Below are positions 59,904 through 64,000 of a stretch of 64,000 bases of DNA, one piece after another. The stretch covers positions 90,551-154,550 of the forward strand of contig NZ_BQXM01000006.1 of NCBI RefSeq assembly GCF_022836495.1. The letters run 5' to 3'. Source of the DNA: Desulforhabdus sp. TSK (GTDB lineage Bacteria; Desulfobacterota; Syntrophobacteria; Syntrophobacterales; Syntrophobacteraceae). The position numbers and the translations under genes are program-made. Below the pieces are notes generated by a model, which was given only the letters and a program-made list of their open reading frames with translations, was not told where the DNA came from and made no database searches. Position 1 is the stretch's first letter. Every line of letters starts with the position of its first letter.

Positions 59904-60626
59904 CTACTTGTCTTTCTCTTTCTTGAGCTTCACCAGCGAATTCTGAGGCACGATCCGCTTCAGCTTCTTGTCCCAGGTCTCCTGCTGGATCACCATTCCA
60001 TCGTTGAAAATTTCCGTGATGACCCCCCGCTTGTCTCCCGCCGGTGTTCCGACACAGACAATGTAGCCCTTTCCCGCAGCATCTTCAATGATGGCCTTGC
60101 GACCAAGGTCTCCCCAGGTAATGGCCTTGAGTCCCTTTTCTATTTCTGAAAGACTCATCTTCTGCAGGGGAGTGAGGGGCTTCTGCAGGACAGGGGGGAG
60201 AGATGGCTCGTCTTCCTCAGGAAGCGCGGCGGGCGAAGCCTCCACGGGAGCGATGAAGGAGACGAAGGGGTCCACCATATCTCTGGGCTCGTAGGTGAAA
60301 TACTCCTGCCGGAGGGCTGCCGTGACCTGACCCCGCACGGAGTCGGAGTGCCTGGACCCATCGGGTACAACGATAGGTGGAGGGGGAGGGGGTGTCGGTT
60401 CGGTGGAAGCGCTGGATGGAACCGGAGGGGCTGCAGGAGCGACCTGCAACGTCTCTCCCGGATGGCCGACTCGTGCGATGGTCGTCTCGTTGAGCGCCTC
60501 TTTGGGTGCGTCTTTGGGTGCCTCGGCTGGACTGGCCGGGACCTGGGCGGTCGACGTCAAACTGAGCACGAGAAGGATCGCCACAAGGTAAAGGGACAGG
60601 CGCCGTCGGTTTGCTGAGAGTCGCAT
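59904..60626 (-). CDS. PilP-like pilus assembly protein (tentative)
   Basis: A 240-residue protein with one N-terminal membrane or signal segment (LSLYLVAILLVLSLTSTAQ), a long Pro/Ala-rich linker (about 30-100), then YEPRDMVDPFVSFI, which resembles the 'DPF' motif of PilP. LQKMSLSEIEKGLKAITWGDLGRKAIIEDAAGKGYIVCVGTPAGDKRGVITEIFNDGMVIQQ looks like the PilP beta domain that links inner-membrane PilMNO to the PilQ secretin. No lipobox is present, unlike many PilP. No pilM, N, O or Q is adjacent. The start at 60626 follows GGAGG at a longish distance. GspC-type alternatives are possible. Confidence 0.55.
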   Translation of the reverse strand: MRLSANRRRLSLYLVAILLVLSLTSTAQVPASPAEAPKDAPKEALNETTIARVGHPGETLQVAPAAPPVPSSASTEPTPPPPPPIVVPDGSRHSDSVRGQVTAALRQEYFTYEPRDMVDPFVSFIAPVEASPAALPEEDEPSLPPVLQKPLTPLQKMSLSEIEKGLKAITWGDLGRKAIIEDAAGKGYIVCVGTPAGDKRGVITEIFNDGMVIQQETWDKKLKRIVPQNSLVKLKKEKDK

Positions 60627-60885
60627 GGATAGAAATTCCTCCGTATCCTCGAGAGCTATTGTATGGTTGAAACTGAAGTGCCGCAAATTGTTCTGCAACG
60701 GGTTGAGATGGGCGATGTGGGTTGCAAGATTGCAGCCATTTTCGTATGAAAATGAGCCCGTTGCACCGATGGAATCCGGCCCCCGCAGACAGATTGTCGT
60801 CGCCCGGTCGGAGTGGCCTTTCAGCTGTTAGTAATGAGCTGTTAGCAAGAACGAATGCCTATACGCACCCCTTACCCGCATTTCT

Positions 60886-60959
60886 TTGTAGGAGCGGCAT
60901 CCTGCCGCGACAAGGTGTACGGGTGCCGGTTTCTGTCACGACTGGAAGCCGTTCCTTTA
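60886..60959. repeat. REPIN-like repeat, copy 4 (decayed)
   Basis: TTGTAGGAGCGGCATCCTGC on the left, and GTCACGACTGGAAGCCGTTC on the right, with several mismatches between arms. Confidence 0.7.
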
Positions 60960-61437
60960 GAAGCCGTTCTTATAGAAAAATGGCGGCGAGCTTGGGATCT
61001 TCAGCACAAAGCTCCTTTGCAGGGTTTAAGCTCCTAATACAGGGTGGCGCAACTTCCGGTCTATGGGAGAGTTCGATTCCCCTCTTTGAGAGGGGCAGGG
61101 CGCCGGTTGTCCGGGAATGACCGGCCGGTTCTGCGATTCCCCCCATAGAAGGGGGGCAGGGGGGTGTCACCGCCACCCCAAATCCCCCCTCAGTCCCACT
61201 TCAAACGAAGACGCCAAGACCTTCCAGACCCGGTGACACATTCTGCCCGCGTCGTGACATTTTTTGTCACAAAAAACATCCCGGATAGTTCTTTCGACCG
61301 CCCAAACTTCAAAAAGCCAACAGAACATGATGGATTCTTGACAGCATCCAGGGACACCGAGAAGCCCTCCCGTGCGGAGCCACCGAGCCACTGAACAGAT
61401 TTGAGCCAATTCGATGGTGCTGGCTCACCCCCCGGAA

Positions 61438-61481
61438 CGTCATTCAGGCGAACGCAGGAATCCAGGAAAATACAAACTTTC
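61438..61481. repeat. ATTCCGGC-family palindrome, copy 3 (decayed)
   Basis: CGTCATTCAGGCGAACGCAG then GAATCCAGGAAAATACAAAC matches the first half of copy 1 with mismatches; the second stem is lost. Confidence 0.55.
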
Positions 61482-61638
61482 AAAAATAATTTGTGAGCGG
61501 GGTAGGGTAAATCAAAACATAACGACCAAACTGATGGGGACATCTCCGCCCTTTCGCAACCAATCGACACCCCCATCCATCCTACCGCCAAGCCGGAAGT
61601 CTCATCATCTATACTGCGAACGGGTTTAATCCTGGCAT

Positions 61639-61713
61639 TTGTACGAGGGGCTTACAGTCGCGATTCTATTGGGAACCGGGTGGTGCACTCGCAGCTGGAA
61701 GCCGCTCCTGCGG
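61639..61713. repeat. REPIN-like repeat, copy 5 (decayed)
   Basis: A degenerate left arm (TTGTACGAGGGGCTTACAGT) and a well-preserved right arm (GCAGCTGGAAGCCGCTCCTG) are separated by about 22 bp. Confidence 0.65.
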
Positions 61714-61998
61714 GATCAGCAAGAAGTCAGTATCTCATCCGTTTGGAATATACAACGCCGCAGTACCTTCCCGGCACCAAGCATCGTGTCGTTCAGGAAC
61801 GCCAGTCCGTCCATCCTACAATCCATGACCCGCTTCCAAGAATGCAGAGCCCTGCCGGGAGTCGGATTTTTGACACCCTCTCGCCGGAGTGCTAAGCGGC
61901 ATAATCGTTGCTTTGAGAATGTATTTCAAAGAATGGAAGGATGATTACGGTCTTGGCGGAGATGAGCGCCCAATGATGCTGACTAAAGTTAAGGACGT

Positions 61999-62069
61999 AA
62001 CTCCGGCAAAAGCCGGAACCTAGGCCAACCCAAACGCCTTGGACCCTGGTCTTCACCAGAGTGACGTTC
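61999..62069. repeat. ATTCCGGC-family palindrome, copy 4 (decayed)
   Basis: AACTCCGGCAAAAGCCGGAA and, after about 28 bp, CCCTGGTCTTCACCAGAGTG correspond to the two stem-loops of copy 1. Confidence 0.65.
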
Positions 62070-62193
62070 AGTCCACAACATGGGGGTAGCATCTTGCTCA
62101 AATCATGCATGAAGGGAGGGCAAGGAAACAGAGAAAAGAGTTCAGACACAATCAAAATGCAGAGTCTCAATATTCTAAAAGGAGGAACAGGAC

Positions 62194-62664
62194 ATGTTAG
62201 TGAAAATGCGCGAAAGCAAAGGTTTTACCCTGGTGGAATTGATGATCGTCGTGGCCATCATCGGCATCCTGGCGGCGGTAGCCATACCTTACTATCAACG
62301 ATATGTTACAAAAGCTAGGTTTACAGGTTTGGTGTTGCCTGCATCGCATATGGCCACAACGAATATTTCGAACTATTACGCCTTACAAAATACTATGCCA
62401 CTGATAGGAGGTCAGGATACATTAAATATCTATACTTTAGATGCTGCTACACGCTTTGTGACTTTTTCTAAATCCAGTAATACTGCATTTCAAGTAACAG
62501 TAATGACAACGGCAAAAGATAAGAATGGTAAGCAACCTTTGCTTGCAATAGGAACTGGTAAGAAAGCAAATGTTTTCTATATGGTAGCTAATACACTAGC
62601 AAATGATAAGAAAACATTATATTGGCACTATCGTGGTACACTTGCACAAGAATTAGGTTTGTAA
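62194..62664 (+). CDS. pilA: Type IV pilin with AT-rich 3' part
   Basis: A 156-residue type IVa pilin. The leader [10 protein letters not shown] is followed by [27 protein letters not shown], with Phe11 as the mature first residue and Glu at +5. The start follows AAGGAGGAACAGGAC. The globular part ([20 protein letters not shown] to LAQELGL) has no Cys, so it lacks the usual C-terminal disulfide loop. Base composition changes abruptly after about 62300: by hand count 62401-62640 is about 35% G+C, against a GC-rich 5' part. This suggests that the variable domain came from elsewhere. PilBC elsewhere in the window could assemble it. Confidence 0.93.
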   Translation: MLVKMRESKGFTLVELMIVVAIIGILAAVAIPYYQRYVTKARFTGLVLPASHMATTNISNYYALQNTMPLIGGQDTLNIYTLDAATRFVTFSKSSNTAFQVTVMTTAKDKNGKQPLLAIGTGKKANVFYMVANTLANDKKTLYWHYRGTLAQELGL

Positions 62665-62695
62665 CTTTTATTTATAGTTATGCTGATGTTTAATG

Positions 62696-62848
62696 TAGGG
62701 CGTCCAAATCGGCTTTCGGCCGTTGCCCGGTTTTTGGACCCGGCGAAACCTCCCAAGTCAAGCTCTGGCGGCCATTTTCCCGGAAAATCCGGGAGACCAA
62801 AAAACGGGTAAAGAATCTGGGCGATTCAGATCTTTTTTGGACGCCCTA
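62696..62848. mobile_element. 153-bp MITE-like element with 9-bp target duplication
   Basis: The ends are perfect 13-bp inverted repeats, TAGGGCGTCCAAA and TTTGGACGCCCTA. A perfect 9-bp direct repeat, TGTTTAATG, flanks it (62687-62695 and 62849-62857). Inside are further stems (CCCGGTTTTTGG / CCAAAAAACGGG), so the whole can fold as one long hairpin. It is GC-rich in an AT-rich surrounding and has no room for a gene. It must have been moved by a transposase in trans. It lies 31 bp after the pilin stop. Confidence 0.9.
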
Positions 62849-63110
62849 TGTTTAATGGGTTGTTGATAGGGAAGATTCAAAATATTCTATGAATCTTCCC
62901 ATCATTAAATAATATAAATTTTTCCATTTGACGTGTTATTCTTTCGGATATTTGTTGTGCTAATAAAAATTTATTGATTCCCATATCATACGTTTGTAAG
63001 CATTTGTTATATTGATTTTGCTACCGGACACATTTTTCGCTGGACAGCCTCCTGTAAAATCAGTATCTTAGACTAAAACTCTTGAAATTGATGAGAGAAA
63101 GGAGTCTGTG

Positions 63111-63655
63111 ATGTCTGATAGCAAAAAATGTTCACCGCTGTTCGCCGAGCATTGACTGTAATCTGCTCAGCCCAAGAGTCCGGTAATGGTGGCAGGATAC
63201 TCAATCTCACAGCTGCTCTCGTTTGCGGCATCATACGAAATAAGGATTGCCATCTTTCCCACATTGCCGATGAAATGCCGGGCAACGCACTGCCTGCAAG
63301 CAACGAAAAACGGCTTCACCGTCTCATGAAAAACAAGAAATTCGATTTGGAAACTTACTTTCTGCCTTTCGCAAAAGCTCTCCTCTCATGCCTGTCCAGG
63401 GAGACCCTGGTGTTGGCCATGGATGGGAGCACGGTTGGCCGGGGTTGTATGGCACTTGTGGTTTCCGTAGTCTACAAACAACGAGCATTGCCAATTGCCT
63501 GGCTGGTGGTCAAAGGGAAAAAAGGGCACCTTCCCGAAGCGGAACACATCAAAATCCTCCAGCAGGTGCACCCTCTAATTCCAAAAGGCGCCAAAGTCGT
63601 TCTCGTGGGCGATGGTGAGTTTGACGGGGCGCATTCCCTGTTTTTTAAGGGCTGA
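63111..63655 (+). pseudogene. Truncated IS4-like transposase
   Basis: The natural start looks like ATG 63111 (AAAGGAGTCTGTG before it), giving MSDSKKCSPLFAEH and a stop; the transposase-like frame continues from about 63128 (FTAVRRALTVICSAQESGNG). The two are joined by a +1/-1 shift in an A6 run. LVLAMDGSTVGRGCMALVVSVVYKQRALPIAWLV and KVVLVGDGEFDG carry the first two Asp of a DDE active site of the IS4-like kind. It stops soon after (SLFFKG), losing the last third with the Glu. It is therefore inactive. Confidence 0.75.
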
Positions 63656-63787
63656 GGGTTGAAGAAGTGGCCGCTGCTTTTCGTACGATCGACGAGCAAC
63701 GGCTACCAACTGTAAAATAGTGCAGGACAGAACCGAAAATTTAGAATAAATAAACATGGGAACAACCATTCTGCAAAGGAGGTCGGT

Positions 63788-64000
63788 ATGGCAGCTCAGG
63801 TTCTTCCCATGTTCGATGCCCGTCTGGAGGAGCAGGAGGATTGGACAGCTCGGTGCGTTGCACTCTTGAGCAAGCAGCTCGAAGAAATTCTCAAAGGACT
63901 CTCCATGTACAAGATCTTGGACATCTCTTCGGCCATCTTCAGCCGTAAGGCTGACATTCTTGGTCAAATGCTGCTGGCTCTCATCCAGAAGTGCCACGGT
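63788..64000 (+). CDS. 5' end of an unidentified gene, probably IS-related
   Basis: An ATG at 63788 with a strong AAAGGAGGTCGGT site opens a frame still open at the right edge (71 codons): MAAQVLPMFDARLEEQEDWT, then LLSKQLEEILKGLSMYKILD and IFSRKADILGQMLLALIQKC. It is Leu/Glu-rich and helical. The position directly after a broken transposase and the style suggest the N-terminus of another transposase, but I do not recognise the family with confidence. Confidence 0.6.
   Translation, partial: MAAQVLPMFDARLEEQEDWTARCVALLSKQLEEILKGLSMYKILDISSAIFSRKADILGQMLLALIQKCHG

Larger units (their letters stand above)
60627..62193. other. 1.5-kb gap filled with decayed repeats
   Basis: No protein-coding gene could be supported. 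The stretch holds two decayed REPIN-like elements, two decayed ATTCCGGC-family palindromes, and G/C-run palindromes around 61080-61190 (CCCCTCTTTGAGAGGGG and CCCCCCATAGAAGGGGGG). Short frames in it read only through repeats. The last ~100 bp should contain the pilin promoter. Confidence 0.6.

Noticed and set aside
60886..61713. A possible CRISPR array from the spaced repeats
   Set aside because: Repeats are inverted pairs of unequal decay at irregular distances, not direct repeats with equal spacers, and no cas genes are present.
61164..61944. Several short frames in the gap before pilA
   Set aside because: They read through repeats and G/C palindromes and lack start signals.

Overview
The window looks like a moderately GC-rich, Gram-negative anaerobe of the Desulfobacterota, most likely a syntrophic or sulfate-reducing relative of Syntrophobacter. 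The pointers are a two-subunit ferredoxin-dependent 2-oxoacid oxidoreductase, electron-transfer flavoprotein genes next to an acyl-CoA ligase, an octaheme cytochrome c with an HEAT/TPR-like tail, type IV pilus genes and a CIRCE-controlled groESL. This placement is inferred from gene content and protein style, not from a marker-gene comparison.

Region 1 (1-13.7 kb) is an accessory block, almost entirely on the minus strand, of exported or envelope proteins: an MGH1/GH63-like glucosidase (cut by the left edge), a patatin-like lipoprotein, DUF6515-like and DUF2092 proteins, a DUF1254/DUF1214 protein, an arylsulfatase, a DUF4239 membrane protein and an octaheme cytochrome. It carries scars: two short homologous segments showing that a cytochrome-patatin gene pair once existed twice, a signal-peptide stub, a frameshifted SphA/MetA-pathway-like outer-membrane gene, and an IS630-type transposase fragment next to short GAGACAT repeats. 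Initiator tRNA-fMet marks its right border.

Region 2 (14-34.4 kb) is mostly housekeeping: MscS channel, hisB, a thioesterase, a CDF metal transporter, glycogen-debranching glgX, carB, a DUF169 protein, tRNA-Val and tRNA-Asp, the classic tig-clpP-clpX-lon proteostasis cluster with tRNA-Leu upstream, a GspG-type pseudopilin and a TIGR01212 radical SAM protein. Region 3 (34.5-48.2 kb) has mnmG, a Fur/PerR-type regulator, etfBA, a fatty-acyl-CoA ligase, DUF434 and DUF1015 proteins, a TrmN6-like methyltransferase, an SDR without the usual Tyr/Lys, fabH and the porAB pair.

Region 4 (48.5-59.2 kb) has pilB-pilC-pilS, groESL with a readable promoter and CIRCE operator, and ileS-lspA. Region 5 (59.2-64 kb) has a MazEF-like toxin-antitoxin pair, a PilP-like protein, 1.5 kb of repeat debris, a type IV pilin whose 3' part is strikingly AT-rich, a 153-bp MITE-like element with 13-bp terminal inverted repeats and a perfect 9-bp target duplication, a broken IS4-like transposase, and the start of another gene cut by the right edge.

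At least three families of intergenic repeats recur: a REPIN-like pair of inverted 'TAGGAGCGGCTTCCAGCCGC' units (five sites), a 'GACGCTGAAAACGCTGAC' family (three sites) and an 'ATTCCGGCGAAAGCCGGAAT' family (four sites). I see no CRISPR array, rRNA or replication origin. I did not find a clear new multi-gene system; the best leads are the mosaic pilin with its adjacent MITE, the duplicated cytochrome-patatin scar, and the secreted sulfatase/DUF1254/cytochrome block.
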